From DASVEG01 sp035540495 (lineage in GTDB: Bacteria; Actinomycetota; Acidimicrobiia; Acidimicrobiales; CADCTF01), in assembly GCA_035540495.1 (NCBI GenBank), contig DATLGL010000064.1, positions 68,364-132,363 of the forward strand: a stretch of 64,000 bases of DNA, read 5' to 3'. Within the stretch, counting starts at the first letter, position 1; the number at the start of each line of letters is the position of its first letter. The translations under genes were made by a program, and so were the position numbers. Shown piece after piece: positions 1 to 8,638 of the stretch. The notes beneath the pieces were generated by a model that saw only the letters and a list, made by a program, of their open reading frames with translations, was not told where the DNA came from and ran no database searches.

Positions 1-189
1 GAACAACACGACGCAGCCCGGCGGATCGCCACCGAGGGCAGCGAGTGATCGTTCGGCCGCAGGATCGTCGTGGTCGACGAGCTCGAGCACACCGCGCGAC
101 CATCGCACCCGGTGCTCCGCGCCGCCGCACGTGACGGACGCCTCCGCGTCGGCGAGCCCCGCCCACCACGGCGGGACGTGCGGCCTCAC
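1..189 (-). CDS. Hypothetical protein, N-terminal fragment (runs off the left edge)
   Basis: Only the first 63 codons are inside the window. The frame opens with GTG at 189-187 and is open to base 1. The GTG overlaps the TGA stop of the upstream gene in a GTGA arrangement, the same coupling used elsewhere here, which argues for a real co-translated gene. The fragment starts MRPHVPPWWAGLADAEASV and is rich in Asp, Ala and Gly with no membrane segment. I recognise no family, and the rest of the protein is outside the window. Confidence 0.6.
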   Translation of the reverse strand, partial: MRPHVPPWWAGLADAEASVTCGGAEHRVRWSRGVLELVDHDDPAAERSLAALGGDPPGCVVLF

Positions 190-1097
190 AGCCACAGCTG
201 CTCCTCGATGCGCTCCGAGCCGCGCGTGATCCGCACCGACATGCTGCTCACGCCGGCCATCAGCCCGGGACGGAGGCGGAAGACGACCGGCCCGCCCTCG
301 CCTCGCCGGATCCCGACCTGCCCGAGGTGGAGCCGGCCGGCGTCGTCGAAGACGCTGCACCGCCAGCCGACCGTCGACAGCGACGTGTCGGGCAGCTCCG
401 GTGCGTCGACGTCGAGCTCAAGGACCGACTCCGACCACGCGACCTTCCGAACCACGACGGGCCGGCCTGCCATCGTGCCGACGGCGACCTCGAGGTCGAC
501 GGACGCGGCAGGCTCGGTGGCGCCGGTCAGCGGCGCAGGACGCGACCGGAGGAATCCCAGCCATCCCCGGTCGGCTTCCCCCAGGGGTGCATCGACGAAG
601 AACCCCGCCGCGTGGAACGTCGCCGCGACATCGGCGAGCCGTGCCGGCCCGTGCGGAAGCGCGCCTGCGGCCTGCAAGGCGCGCACGGCCGGCCCGAGCA
701 CCTCGAGCACGCGCATCCCGAGCATCGGGTTGGCGCCAGGTTGGATGTCGGCCACGAGGTCGAGGTGGTGCTCGATCTCTGCTTCCAGCCAGCCGTCGCC
801 GCGACGGCGCACCGGCTGCCGATCGGGATCCCACGCCGGAAACGCACGGCCGCCGAACGAATGAGCGACGGTGAGCCCGCGGACGGCGAGCGCGTCGTCG
901 AGCTCGGCCACGATCGCCTCCGCCCGCGACGGCTCGACAGCGCCGACGACCATCAGTGCGTCGGCGACCGTGCGGAACGAGCGGCGAGCGTCCCAGACGC
1001 CGTGCTCGTCGCCGGCGTGCGTGGCGGAGGCGAGCGCCTCCTCGAGCACCAGCCAGAGATGGGCCTCGCCCCGCCGGTCAGCGAGACGATCGGGCAC
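186..1097 (-). CDS. Hypothetical protein, 303 aa
   Basis: This soluble-looking 303-residue protein starts with GTG directly after the stop of the small gene upstream (TGA then GTG) and ends in a GTGA overlap with the next gene, so three genes form a translationally coupled leftward operon. The N-terminal half (about residues 1-140) is helical, with leucine and alanine spacing suggestive of a helical bundle. The C-terminal half (about 150-300) alternates short beta-like stretches such as VDLEVAVGTMAGRPVVVRKV. There is no signal peptide, membrane helix or metal motif. I do not recognise the family and assign no function. Confidence 0.75.
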   Translation of the reverse strand: MPDRLADRRGEAHLWLVLEEALASATHAGDEHGVWDARRSFRTVADALMVVGAVEPSRAEAIVAELDDALAVRGLTVAHSFGGRAFPAWDPDRQPVRRRGDGWLEAEIEHHLDLVADIQPGANPMLGMRVLEVLGPAVRALQAAGALPHGPARLADVAATFHAAGFFVDAPLGEADRGWLGFLRSRPAPLTGATEPAASVDLEVAVGTMAGRPVVVRKVAWSESVLELDVDAPELPDTSLSTVGWRCSVFDDAGRLHLGQVGIRRGEGGPVVFRLRPGLMAGVSSMSVRITRGSERIEEQLWL

Positions 1098-1316
1098 TCA
1101 CCACTCCCAGTACTCCTGAGGCAACTTGCCCTCGATGGCGCGGATGTTGGCGCGGACGCAGGTCATGCACTGGTAGCGGACGCCGCCCCGCTCGACCTCG
1201 AACGACCACCCCTCGGGCAGCCCGTCGGCGGGCGCCTCGGCCTGGGAGCCGCAGCGGCTGCACGTGCGCACGACCGGCGACGCGTCGCCCGGCTCGGTTC
1301 CCGGAGGGCCTCCCAC
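1098..1316 (-). CDS. Small protein with two CxxC knuckles (zinc-ribbon-like)
   Basis: This 72-residue protein carries two CxxC pairs, CSRC near residue 19 and CMTC near residue 50, about 30 residues apart. That is the layout of a small zinc ribbon that could bind nucleic acid or protein; the function is inference. The GTG start at 1316 lies 17 bp from the divergent LOG-family gene, so the two probably share a control region. The stop abuts the GTG of the next leftward gene, marking it as the first gene of a three-gene operon. The tryptophan-rich C-terminus (EYWEW) is unusual. Confidence 0.65.
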   Translation of the reverse strand: MGGPPGTEPGDASPVVRTCSRCGSQAEAPADGLPEGWSFEVERGGVRYQCMTCVRANIRAIEGKLPQEYWEW

Positions 1317-1333
1317 GGTGACAGGGTAGAGGG

Positions 1334-2470
1334 GTGACGACTCGCCCCGGACGTGCCGACCACTCCCCCGAGGTGAGGGCGCGCGTCGACGCCTTCCTCG
1401 ACGGCCTACCGGTCGGACGCAACCGCGACCTGCTCGCCGACATGCTCCTGAGCGTCGTCGATCTCGCCGAGGGCGACACCGACCGCCTCGACATGAAGAT
1501 CGCGTCGGCGGCCCTCAACGAGATGGCCGGCGCGTTCGAGATCTTCGCCCCGTACCGGAACATCCCGAAGGTGACGATCTTCGGCTCGGCCCGGACCCAG
1601 CGCGACGACCCCCTGTACGCCCAGACCCGCGAGGCCGCTGCCGCCCTGGCCAGCAAGGGGTGGATGGTGATCACCGGGGCCGGTCCCGGGATCATGGCGG
1701 CCGGGCTCGAAGGCGCCGGACGAAAGATGTCGTTCGGGATCAACATCCGGCTGCCGTTCGAGCAGGGCGCGAACGAGTTCATCGCGAACGACCCGAAGCT
1801 CATCGAGATGAAGTACTTCTTCACAAGGAAGCTCATGTTGATGAAGGAGTCCGACGGCTTCATCGTGCTGCCCGGCGGCTTCGGCACGCTCGACGAGTCG
1901 TTCGAGCTGCTCACGCTCGTGCAGACGGGCAAGGCCGAGCCGTGCCCGATCGTCTTCCTCGAGGTGCCGGGCGGCAGCTACTGGCACAGCTGGCAGGACT
2001 TCCTCAAGGGGGAAGTGGCGCAACGCGGCCTCATCAGCGAGGACGACTGCAACCTCTACCGGATCACCGATGACGCCAACGAGGCCGTCGACGAGATCAT
2101 CGGCTTCTACCGCAACTACCACTCACGCCGGTTCGTGGGCTCGACGCTCGTCGTGCGTGTCCGGCAGGCGCCGACGGACGACGAGATCGCGAAGCTCAAC
2201 GACGACTTCGCCGACATGCTGACCCGCGGCCGCATCGAACGCAGCGGGCCGCTCGGTCCCGAGGTGAGCGGCAACGACCACGTCGATCTCCCGCGCCTCG
2301 CGCTGTCGTTCGACCAGGTTCACCACGGTCGCTTCCGCGCCTTCATCGACGCGCTCAACGGCCTCGCGTCCGCGCCGCAGCATCCTCCCGTCGCGGCCAC
2401 CCGAGAGGAGGCGGCCGGCGGTCAGCCGATGGAGGCCGAGGTGCAGGACGGCGACGGCGATCAGCTGTAG
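1334..2470 (+). CDS. LOG-family protein (Rossmann-fold, lysine-decarboxylase-like)
   Basis: The 378-residue protein has the LOG/TIGR00730-type core. The nucleotide-binding stretch FGSAR is at 83-87, GAGPGIM at 115-121 and the diagnostic PGGFGTLDE at 180-188. Characterised LOG enzymes cleave cytokinin nucleoside monophosphates to the free base and ribose 5-phosphate, and other members are AMP or pyrimidine nucleosidases. The exact substrate here is unknown. It is longer than typical 180-220 residue LOG proteins, with about 75 extra residues in front of the core and about 120 after the usual end. The GTG start at 1334 is the first in-frame start. The end overlaps the convergent ABC permease gene by 10 bp. 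Confidence 0.88.
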   Translation: MTTRPGRADHSPEVRARVDAFLDGLPVGRNRDLLADMLLSVVDLAEGDTDRLDMKIASAALNEMAGAFEIFAPYRNIPKVTIFGSARTQRDDPLYAQTREAAAALASKGWMVITGAGPGIMAAGLEGAGRKMSFGINIRLPFEQGANEFIANDPKLIEMKYFFTRKLMLMKESDGFIVLPGGFGTLDESFELLTLVQTGKAEPCPIVFLEVPGGSYWHSWQDFLKGEVAQRGLISEDDCNLYRITDDANEAVDEIIGFYRNYHSRRFVGSTLVVRVRQAPTDDEIAKLNDDFADMLTRGRIERSGPLGPEVSGNDHVDLPRLALSFDQVHHGRFRAFIDALNGLASAPQHPPVAATREEAAGGQPMEAEVQDGDGDQL

Positions 2471-3288
2471 CGGGTGACGTAGCCGCGCGTCCGGAACAGC
2501 CGGAGCATCGCAGCGACCCACGCGACCGCCAGCATCGCCAGCACCACCGCGGCGACCGCGGCGACACCGAGCCGGCCCCACGGGACGCCACCGCCGTCGA
2601 GGACCGACCGCGCCGCGATGAACGCGTGCGTCGTGGGCAGCAACCTCGCGATCGGCTGGAGCAGGCCGGGCAGCGCGTCGACCGGATAGAAGACACCGGA
2701 CAGCGGCATCACGACGAAGAGGATCCCCCAGGCGAGGGCCTCGGCTCCTGCACCGAAGCGCAGCACCAGGCCGATGACGAACAGCGCGATGACCCATCCG
2801 GTCATCAGCAGCACCGCGGCGATGGGAACGAGGGTGAGGCCGAGGTCGGTGACGTCGAACGCGAACGCCAGCAGAGCGAGCAGGGCCACCGCGCCGACGC
2901 CCAGGACGAGCTTGAGCAGCCCGAGCACCACGACGCCCGCGATGTACTCCCATTCCCGCATCGGCGTGACCATCAGGTTGAGCAGGTTGCGCGACCACGT
3001 CTCCTCGAGGAACCCGGTCGAGAGGCTGATCTGCGACTGGTACACGACGTGCCAGAGGAGGATGCCCGCGAGCAGGTAGCCGAACGCCGCTCGTCCGACG
3101 TCGGTGCCCTCGGCGCGGAGGAAGAACGTCGCGATCGATCCGAACAGGAGCACGTCGACGAGCGGCCATATCGTCACGTCGAAGAGACGGTGGGGGCTTC
3201 GCACCATCACGAACCAGTGGCGGCGGGCGATGGCCTTGATGCGCAGCACCGAGCTGTCGCGCCTCTCGGCGTGCGGGATCGCGGTCAT
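2461..3288 (-). CDS. ABC-2 type exporter, membrane permease subunit
   Basis: This 275-residue polytopic protein has about six hydrophobic segments spread over residues 40-265 and the typical ABC-2 pattern of a 'SGVFYPVDALP' turn before the fifth segment followed by LLPTTHAF. It would form the channel for the ATPase encoded just upstream. I chose ATG at 3288 because it overlaps the ATPase stop as ATGA; the same frame stays open further upstream but reads as arginine-rich shadow of the ATPase gene. The substrate (drug, lipid or polymer) cannot be told. The last 10 bp overlap the convergent LOG gene. Confidence 0.9.
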   Translation of the reverse strand: MTAIPHAERRDSSVLRIKAIARRHWFVMVRSPHRLFDVTIWPLVDVLLFGSIATFFLRAEGTDVGRAAFGYLLAGILLWHVVYQSQISLSTGFLEETWSRNLLNLMVTPMREWEYIAGVVVLGLLKLVLGVGAVALLALLAFAFDVTDLGLTLVPIAAVLLMTGWVIALFVIGLVLRFGAGAEALAWGILFVVMPLSGVFYPVDALPGLLQPIARLLPTTHAFIAARSVLDGGGVPWGRLGVAAVAAVVLAMLAVAWVAAMLRLFRTRGYVTRYS

Positions 3289-4016
3289 TCGTGGTCTTCC
3301 GCGAGGTGGAGGAAGACGCCCTCGAGGTCGTCCCGCTCGAACTGTGTGGCGACGTCGGCCGGAGAGCCGTTCGCCACGACCCGCCCGCGGGAGACGAACA
3401 CGACCCGCTCGCACACCCGCTCGACCTCGATCATGTTGTGGCTCGTCACCAGCAGGGCGATGCCCTCGTCTCGACACAGGTCGAGCAGGCCGGTCCGGAC
3501 CCGCGAGGCCACATCGGGATCGAGCGCGTTGGTGGGCTCGTCGAGCACCAGCAGGCGGGGCCGGTGGAGGGTCGCCTTGACGATGCCGACGAGCGTCCGC
3601 TGCCCCGATGACAACTCGGTGCCGAGCCGATCGGCGAGGTGAGCTATCCGGAAACGATCGAGTCCGGCCTCGATGAGGGGATCGGGTGCGGCGATGCCGT
3701 AGATCTCGGCGTACATGCGCAGGAACTCGTGCACGCGCAGGCGTTCCGTGAGCGGGAGGTAGCCGGCCGCGAAGCCGACGTCCATCATCGCCTTCGTGCG
3801 CTGCTTGGGCAGCACGTTGCCGAGGATGGTGACGCTCCCCTCGTCGGGTGTGATGACGCCGAGCAGCATCAGAAGCGTGGTCGTCTTGCCGGCACCGTTG
3901 GGACCGAGCAGGCCCACGCGTTCGCCCGCACCGACCCGCAGGTCGATGCCGTCGACGGCCTGGACGCCGCGGAAGCGCTTCCTCAGCCCGTTGGCGACGA
4001 GGACGTCGGATGGCAT
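3285..4016 (-). CDS. ABC-2 type exporter, ATP-binding subunit
   Basis: This 243-residue nucleotide-binding protein has Walker A GPNGAGKTT (38-46), signature LSSGQ (135-139), Walker B LLVLDEP (155-161) and H-loop histidine near 193. It energises the permease encoded downstream, with which it shares a 4-bp ATGA overlap, so the pair is co-translated. The region where a Q-loop glutamine is expected reads AAGYLPL, without an obvious glutamine. It resembles the CcmA/DrrA-type ATPases of drug and lipid exporters. Confidence 0.93.
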   Translation of the reverse strand: MPSDVLVANGLRKRFRGVQAVDGIDLRVGAGERVGLLGPNGAGKTTTLLMLLGVITPDEGSVTILGNVLPKQRTKAMMDVGFAAGYLPLTERLRVHEFLRMYAEIYGIAAPDPLIEAGLDRFRIAHLADRLGTELSSGQRTLVGIVKATLHRPRLLVLDEPTNALDPDVASRVRTGLLDLCRDEGIALLVTSHNMIEVERVCERVVFVSRGRVVANGSPADVATQFERDDLEGVFLHLAEDHE

Positions 4017-4026
4017 CCGTGCATCG

Positions 4027-4233
4027 TCACACGTCGCCGGCGGAACCGTCGCGCAATATCCCGACGGCCCGCTCGACCGCGGCCCGTGCTCGGGTCAGCC
4101 GCCGCTCCTCGTCCGGGCGGCCGGTGTCGCCGCGGTCGACCGCCTCGCGCAGCACCTCGATCGCCCGCTCGGCCAGCTCCTCCGCGATCGCCTCCAACCG
4201 GGCGGTGATGTCGTCGAGCTCGCGTGCGGTCAT
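4027..4233 (-). CDS. Small helical hypothetical protein, 68 aa
   Basis: This short protein is highly charged and helix-forming, with heptad-like leucine and isoleucine spacing over residues 4-60, so it may be a coiled coil. It begins at ATG 4233 behind a clear AGGGGGA ribosome-binding site and sits 10 bp upstream of the exporter ATPase in the same direction, probably in one transcript. There are no cysteines or membrane segments. Its function is unknown. Confidence 0.6.
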   Translation of the reverse strand: MTARELDDITARLEAIAEELAERAIEVLREAVDRGDTGRPDEERRLTRARAAVERAVGILRDGSAGDV

Positions 4234-4248
4234 CGGTCCCCCTGCAGA

Positions 4249-5439
4249 TCAGTAGAAGTCGACGATCGACGGTGTCGCTGTCGAGAACGCCGCCGTCAGC
4301 AGATCGTGGTCGCGGGGTGATCCACCCGACAACAGTCCGGCCATGCGCAGCGTCTCGGCCGTGGCGTAGCCGGTGAACAACGACGAGAAGCCGTTGATCG
4401 TGAGCTGGACGTCCCCATCGCCGCCCTTCTCGAGCGTCCCCGTGCCGCCTTCGACGGTGAGGGTCCAGCTGCCGGCGTTCCAGTCGCACTGCGGGTCGCG
4501 CAGCTCGAGCCCGACGGAGCCTGTGACGGCCGCCGGGAAGCCGCGGGCGGCGACGGCAGCTGATGCGTCGATGACGCGAGCCATCCAGCGGATGTCGAGC
4601 TCGACCTTGGCGTCCTGCTCGGGGAGCAGGACGAGCAGCGGGTGCTCGTGGCCGCCGAGGAACTTCGTCGTGTGGCCCTGTGACGACGAGGAGCCGACGA
4701 GCTTCCAGAGCCCGATGGCGACGTCGGGGTCGTCGGCGCAGAGCTCGTTCACGGTGATGCCGTACGAGTACGGGGGCGAGGCGCGGGCGTGGCGGTAGCG
4801 GACGTAGCCGGCGAGCTCTCCCCCGTCTCCGTCGACGCCGTACCAGTGCTCCTTGGCGAAGTTCTCCAGGATCGCCTGATCCCACCAGGAGTCCGGGCGA
4901 TCGAGCCACCCCTGGTTGCGCTGCGCGGTGCGCCGGTAGCAGGCCTTGATGGCGGGGATGTCGTCGTCGGTGAGGCGACGCTCGGTCGGCCACGCAACGG
5001 TCGGGCGGATCTGGTTGAGGTGGCGGGTGAAGATCGAGTGCTGGACGAGCACCCCTGCCACCTCGAAGCCGACGCCTCGGTACAGCTTCGTCGACGCCGG
5101 ATAGAGGCCCGCGAGCACCTCGCCCCGCTCGCGGAGGTGGGAGAAGTGGGCTTCGGTGACCCGCGTGCCGTGGCCGAACCCGCGGAACTCCGGCGCCACC
5201 GCCACCGGCGAGTACCCGCCCATCGGCACCGAGCGCCCGCCGAGGAACATGCCGAACGGCCGCACCTGGGCCGCGGCTGCAACCCGACCGTCGAGGAACA
5301 CCGCGAGGTAGCGGTCGCGCATCTGGCGCGCGAGGTTGCGCTCGAAGGCATCGGTGTCGACGAACAAGCCGAACCCTCGCTGGAAGACCGCGTCGGCCTC
5401 CTGCCACTCCTCTTCCGTCTGCGGCGCCCGTACCTCCAC
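4249..5439 (-). CDS. Eis-family GNAT N-acetyltransferase
   Basis: The 396-residue protein matches the Eis architecture: a first GNAT domain, a second degenerate GNAT-like domain and a C-terminal SCP2-like domain. The acetyl-CoA stretch VAVAPEFRGFGHGTRV is visible, and YPASTKLYRGVGFEV is the usual Eis Tyr region. The protein ends VDFY. In M. tuberculosis Eis the C-terminal carboxylate of an aromatic last residue takes part in catalysis, so an intact aromatic end fits an active enzyme. Characterised members acetylate amines, including aminoglycosides. I prefer GTG 5439 to the upstream GTG at 5469: it lies 8 nt after TACGTT and aligns better with the family N-terminus. Confidence 0.88.
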   Translation of the reverse strand: MEVRAPQTEEEWQEADAVFQRGFGLFVDTDAFERNLARQMRDRYLAVFLDGRVAAAAQVRPFGMFLGGRSVPMGGYSPVAVAPEFRGFGHGTRVTEAHFSHLRERGEVLAGLYPASTKLYRGVGFEVAGVLVQHSIFTRHLNQIRPTVAWPTERRLTDDDIPAIKACYRRTAQRNQGWLDRPDSWWDQAILENFAKEHWYGVDGDGGELAGYVRYRHARASPPYSYGITVNELCADDPDVAIGLWKLVGSSSSQGHTTKFLGGHEHPLLVLLPEQDAKVELDIRWMARVIDASAAVAARGFPAAVTGSVGLELRDPQCDWNAGSWTLTVEGGTGTLEKGGDGDVQLTINGFSSLFTGYATAETLRMAGLLSGGSPRDHDLLTAAFSTATPSIVDFY

Positions 5440-5477
5440 AGCGCTGCAACGTAGAGCCTCTACCCTCACCGGTGATG
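5437..5477. promoter_or_regulatory. Back-to-back leaderless promoters for the Eis-like gene and the divergent gene
   Basis: Leftward, TACGTT (complement of 5448-5453) is followed after 8 nt by the GTG at 5439. Rightward, TACCCT (5461-5466) is followed after 8 nt by the ATG at 5475. A short inverted repeat GTAGAG-cc-CTAC lies between the two boxes. Both start positions fit leaderless transcription from TAnnnT -10 elements. This is inference from spacing; no -35 elements are evident. Confidence 0.5.
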
Positions 5478-6233
5478 ACTTCCGGCTGCGCCCTCCCCCC
5501 CGCCACCGCCCACGAGTGGGTGAGCTTCGAAGACGACGAGGAGGAGCGCACCTGGGTGTTCGACGTGACGTTCCTCACGAGTCGGTGGACGTGCATCTTC
5601 GGGAACGGGTGTCAGGGCGTCCTCACCGGACCCGCACCCGAGCTCGTGCAGGGGTGCTGCTCGTACGGCGCCCACTTCACCGACGACGAAGACCTCGCGA
5701 AGATCGAGCGCATCGCCGCCGAGATGCCGGCGGAGCACTGGCAGTTCCGAGAAAAGGGCATCACCAAGAAGGGCAACGTCCGCATCGCCCGGGTGAACAA
5801 GGACGGCGACACGATCACCCGTCAGGTCGAGGACGCGTGCATCTTCCTGAACCGGCCGGGGTTCGCGAACGGCCCCGGATGCGCGCTGCACCAGTACGCC
5901 ATCGCCAAGGGCGACCGTCCCCTCGACCTCAAGCCGAACGTCTGCTGGCAGCTACCGCTGCGGCGGGAGGACGCCGACGACGGCGACGGTCACGTCACCT
6001 CCACCCTCCGTCAGTGGGACCGGAAGCACTGGGGTGCCGGCGGCTCCGAGTTCCACTGGTGGTGCACCGAGGAACCCGACGCGTTCGTCGATCGCCGCCC
6101 CGTCTACGAGACGCTGCGCGACGAGATCATCGAGCTCGTCGGGCAGAAGCCGTACGACCGGTTGGTCGCGTACCTCGAGAGCCGCAAGGCCACGACGTAC
6201 CTGCCTCACCCCGCCGTTCGTCGGAACGACTGA
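5475..6233 (+). CDS. Cysteine-rich hypothetical protein, 252 aa (possible metal-binding)
   Basis: This soluble protein has about nine cysteines: one near residue 5, single Cys near 40 and 46, a CC pair near 61-62 in the stretch LVQGCCSYGAHF, and further Cys near 122, 134, 155 and 193, plus many Trp and His. The layout recalls zinc/iron-chelating cysteine-cluster proteins (YkgJ/DUF3109-like), but I cannot confirm the family. The ATG at 5475 is 8 nt after TACCCT, fitting a leaderless start; GTG at 5472 is the alternative. The 3' end overlaps the convergent hydrolase by 28 bp. Confidence 0.75.
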   Translation: MTSGCALPPATAHEWVSFEDDEEERTWVFDVTFLTSRWTCIFGNGCQGVLTGPAPELVQGCCSYGAHFTDDEDLAKIERIAAEMPAEHWQFREKGITKKGNVRIARVNKDGDTITRQVEDACIFLNRPGFANGPGCALHQYAIAKGDRPLDLKPNVCWQLPLRREDADDGDGHVTSTLRQWDRKHWGAGGSEFHWWCTEEPDAFVDRRPVYETLRDEIIELVGQKPYDRLVAYLESRKATTYLPHPAVRRND

Positions 6234-7177
6234 GCGCGCTCGAGCTCCCGCTGCACCCAGCGCACGGCGTCCGCGGTGACGGCGGGGAACTCGCGCCCGA
6301 GCACGAGGGCCGCGTCGTGGTCGCCATGGAGATCGAAGGTCTTCGCGCCGGGAATCGCGTGGGCGAGGCGTCGCTGCTTGCGCGGGCGCACGAGCCGGTC
6401 CTTCGTCGTCACCACGACCGCGGTCGGCACGTCGACCTTCGAGGCATGGGGCCGGAAGTCGTACTCACCGAGCGCTCGTCCGGCGTCGGCCAGGGCCTCC
6501 GGGTCGCCGCGCCGCATCTCGCCCTTCAGCCACGGAACGAGCGGCTCGAGGTCGGGTGACTGCTCGACCATGTCTCGCAGCGCCCGCTCGATCATCCCCC
6601 GCGGACGACCGAGGCGGAGGAGGAACTCCAGGACCGCCATGAACCGCCACGTGAACCGCTCGCTGCGTTTGGCCCGCCACTCGAGCGCGGTGGCCTCGAG
6701 CACGAGCCCGTGCACGACCTCGGGGTGGCGCAACCACGTGAGCAGCGCGATCGGTCCGCCCATCGAGTAGCCCACGAGGATGGCGGGGGCGGCGTCGAGA
6801 GCGATAAGCGTGGCGGCCACGTCGTCGGCCGCATCCTGGAGCGTGAAGCGCTGCTCGGTGCGGATCCCGCGGCCGTGGCCGCGATGGTCGACCGCGATCA
6901 TGCGGCCGAGCGTCGGGATCGTGTCGTAGACCCGCAGCCAGTTCAGGTCGGCCGACGCCGTCCAACCGTGCAGCAGCGCGATCGGCGGGTTCGACGCAGC
7001 GGCCGGCGTGGCTGCGGGCGCGTCACGAAGGAACATCTCGCCGCGCCCGGGGAGCGGCAAGAGACGCGCGGGCGGCAGGTTCGCCGGCGGGTCCGGCGCT
7101 AGGGCGTCGATCGGGCCGAGGCGCCGGGCGAATCGCCGAGCCCGCGCGAGCTCTGAATGCCAGTCGGTGTGCGGCAC
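6206..7177 (-). CDS. Alpha/beta-hydrolase
   Basis: This is a 323-residue alpha/beta-hydrolase. Oxyanion-hole HGW is at 70-72, the nucleophile elbow GYSMGG has Ser138, a likely acid is Asp260 in TTKDRLVRP, and the base is His287 in HGDHDAA. The lid region (about 165-235) is helical. The family includes esterases, lipases and C-C hydrolases; the substrate is unknown. The GTG start at 7177 lies 6 nt after TAAGTA, a leaderless arrangement. An N-terminal extension of about 45 residues precedes the core. Confidence 0.85.
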   Translation of the reverse strand: MPHTDWHSELARARRFARRLGPIDALAPDPPANLPPARLLPLPGRGEMFLRDAPAATPAAASNPPIALLHGWTASADLNWLRVYDTIPTLGRMIAVDHRGHGRGIRTEQRFTLQDAADDVAATLIALDAAPAILVGYSMGGPIALLTWLRHPEVVHGLVLEATALEWRAKRSERFTWRFMAVLEFLLRLGRPRGMIERALRDMVEQSPDLEPLVPWLKGEMRRGDPEALADAGRALGEYDFRPHASKVDVPTAVVVTTKDRLVRPRKQRRLAHAIPGAKTFDLHGDHDAALVLGREFPAVTADAVRWVQRELERAQSFRRTAG

Positions 7178-7202
7178 CGGAGCTACTTACCCCACGTGGG
7201 GG

Positions 7203-8318
7203 TCAGAGTGATCGATCAGCGACGCGGAACTGGCGCAACCGCGCCCACGCCTCGGGACGGGTGGTGCGCCAGTCGTAGATCGACCCACCGATCGAGCGGT
7301 GCTCGACCGCGGCCCGGAAGAACGAGTCGATGTCGCCGTCGGTCGTCTCGTCGCCGATCCCGCCCACCGGATGGATCACGGCATCCGGGAGGCCGAGGTT
7401 GTTGCGGAGCCGGCGGAGGTTCTCGTTGGTGTACGAGTACGCCTCCCGATGCCCCGACGCCCACGTGCGGTCGGTCCAGTAGCCCATGGTCTGCCAGACG
7501 TCGTAGTACGGCGCGATCTCCCGCCACGGGAACCCCGGCCAGTAGTTGGGGTTGACGACCTCGAGGAGCACCGGCGGCAGGACGATCCCGCCGATCGCCC
7601 GCCCGGGTAGCAGCTCCCGGATCGCTGAGCTCAGCTCGATGAGGCGACGGTTGCGGTCGTTGACGTCCTTGACCTTGCGCGATTCGATGTCGATCGCGAT
7701 GCCGTCGACGTCGAGATTCGCGCTGGCGACGATCCGGCGGAGGTCGAGGCCGGGGTCCTCCAGGGTCGGCAGGTACCACGCGACGATCGCGAGGCCCCGC
7801 AGCCGAGCCCGCTCGAGAATCGGGAGCAGGAGCTCGGGTTCGAGGATCAGGTCCGGCGCGTCGTACTTCGTCGTCTGGATGTAGAGCGTCTGGACGCCTG
7901 CGGCCGCCATCTGGTCGACCTGGTCAGGCCCCACGGTCGGCGTCGAGCCCTTGTAGTGGCTCCAGTCGTAGACGTCGACCCACGTGCCGAGCCCCCGGTA
8001 GGGCTCGAGCGTGCCGGCGCTCGGTCGGGTGGGCGCCACCAGGCCTCGGGGAGGGGCGGCGACCGGCGCGGGCGCCTTCGCAGCCACCGTCGTCGGCGGG
8101 GCGGTCGTCGCCGGCTCGGTCGACGCCGTCGCGGGCTCGGTCGTCGTTGTCGGCTCGGCGGTCGACGTGGTGGCCGGCTCTGCGGTGGTCGACGTCGTGG
8201 CCGCGGCCGCGGCCACGTCACGGCCGTCGACCGCCGGCGACTGACCCCGCCCGCAGGCGGTCGTCAGCAGGATGGACGCGACGAACAGAAGCGCAGAGAT
8301 GCGGCGGAAACGGTGCAC
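7203..8318 (-). CDS. Secreted lipoprotein with a glycosidase-like TIM-barrel domain
   Basis: The 371-residue precursor has a signal peptide ending in lipobox LTTAC (Cys22). A Thr/Ala/Pro/Glu-rich linker (about 35-100) leads to a C-terminal domain of about 265 residues. That domain has alternating strand-helix segments and acidic residues after strands (GTWVDVYDW, GIAIDIESR), suggesting a catalytic or carbohydrate-binding TIM barrel of the DUF4015/glycosyl-hydrolase kind. It would be anchored on the outer face of the membrane. The GTG start is 8 nt after TACCCT. The enzyme class is inference. Confidence 0.78.
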   Translation of the reverse strand: MHRFRRISALLFVASILLTTACGRGQSPAVDGRDVAAAAATTSTTAEPATTSTAEPTTTTEPATASTEPATTAPPTTVAAKAPAPVAAPPRGLVAPTRPSAGTLEPYRGLGTWVDVYDWSHYKGSTPTVGPDQVDQMAAAGVQTLYIQTTKYDAPDLILEPELLLPILERARLRGLAIVAWYLPTLEDPGLDLRRIVASANLDVDGIAIDIESRKVKDVNDRNRRLIELSSAIRELLPGRAIGGIVLPPVLLEVVNPNYWPGFPWREIAPYYDVWQTMGYWTDRTWASGHREAYSYTNENLRRLRNNLGLPDAVIHPVGGIGDETTDGDIDSFFRAAVEHRSIGGSIYDWRTTRPEAWARLRQFRVADRSL

Positions 8319-8368
8319 TGCCGACGAGGGTAGGACAAGACGGTCGCGATCAGACCGTCAATCGGTGC

Positions 8369-8539
8369 CTACTCGTCGAGATCCTCGCCGCCCTCTTCCT
8401 CGTCTTCCTCAGCGAGGCACCACGAAGCGTGGTCGGCACCGGGCATGGCGCCGCACTCCGGGCATGGCTCGATGACGACTTCCGTCGTCCGCTTGAGCGC
8501 ACGCGCTTCCTCGAAGCGCCGATGGCGTCCCTTCTTCAC
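8369..8539 (-). CDS. Small acidic-tailed protein with a CPEC knuckle, 56 aa
   Basis: This small gene starts at GTG 8539 behind GGGAG about 8 nt upstream. The 56-residue product has a basic N-terminus (MKKGRHRRFEEAR), the pair CPEC at 26-29, a third cysteine at 41 and an almost purely acidic C-terminus (EEDEEEGGEDLDE). The CxxC-x11-C layout could hold a metal with one further ligand, perhaps His37. It lies in the gap between two leftward and rightward genes. The function is unknown. Confidence 0.6.
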   Translation of the reverse strand: MKKGRHRRFEEARALKRTTEVVIEPCPECGAMPGADHASWCLAEEDEEEGGEDLDE

Positions 8540-8638
8540 GGGCTCGCTCCCAATCGACAGGTCCTGATCGGGCGTTCACATTACCGCGCTCGCCGCGCTG
8601 TGCGTGCGGACCCTGCGACGCCCGGTAACGTGCGCGCC

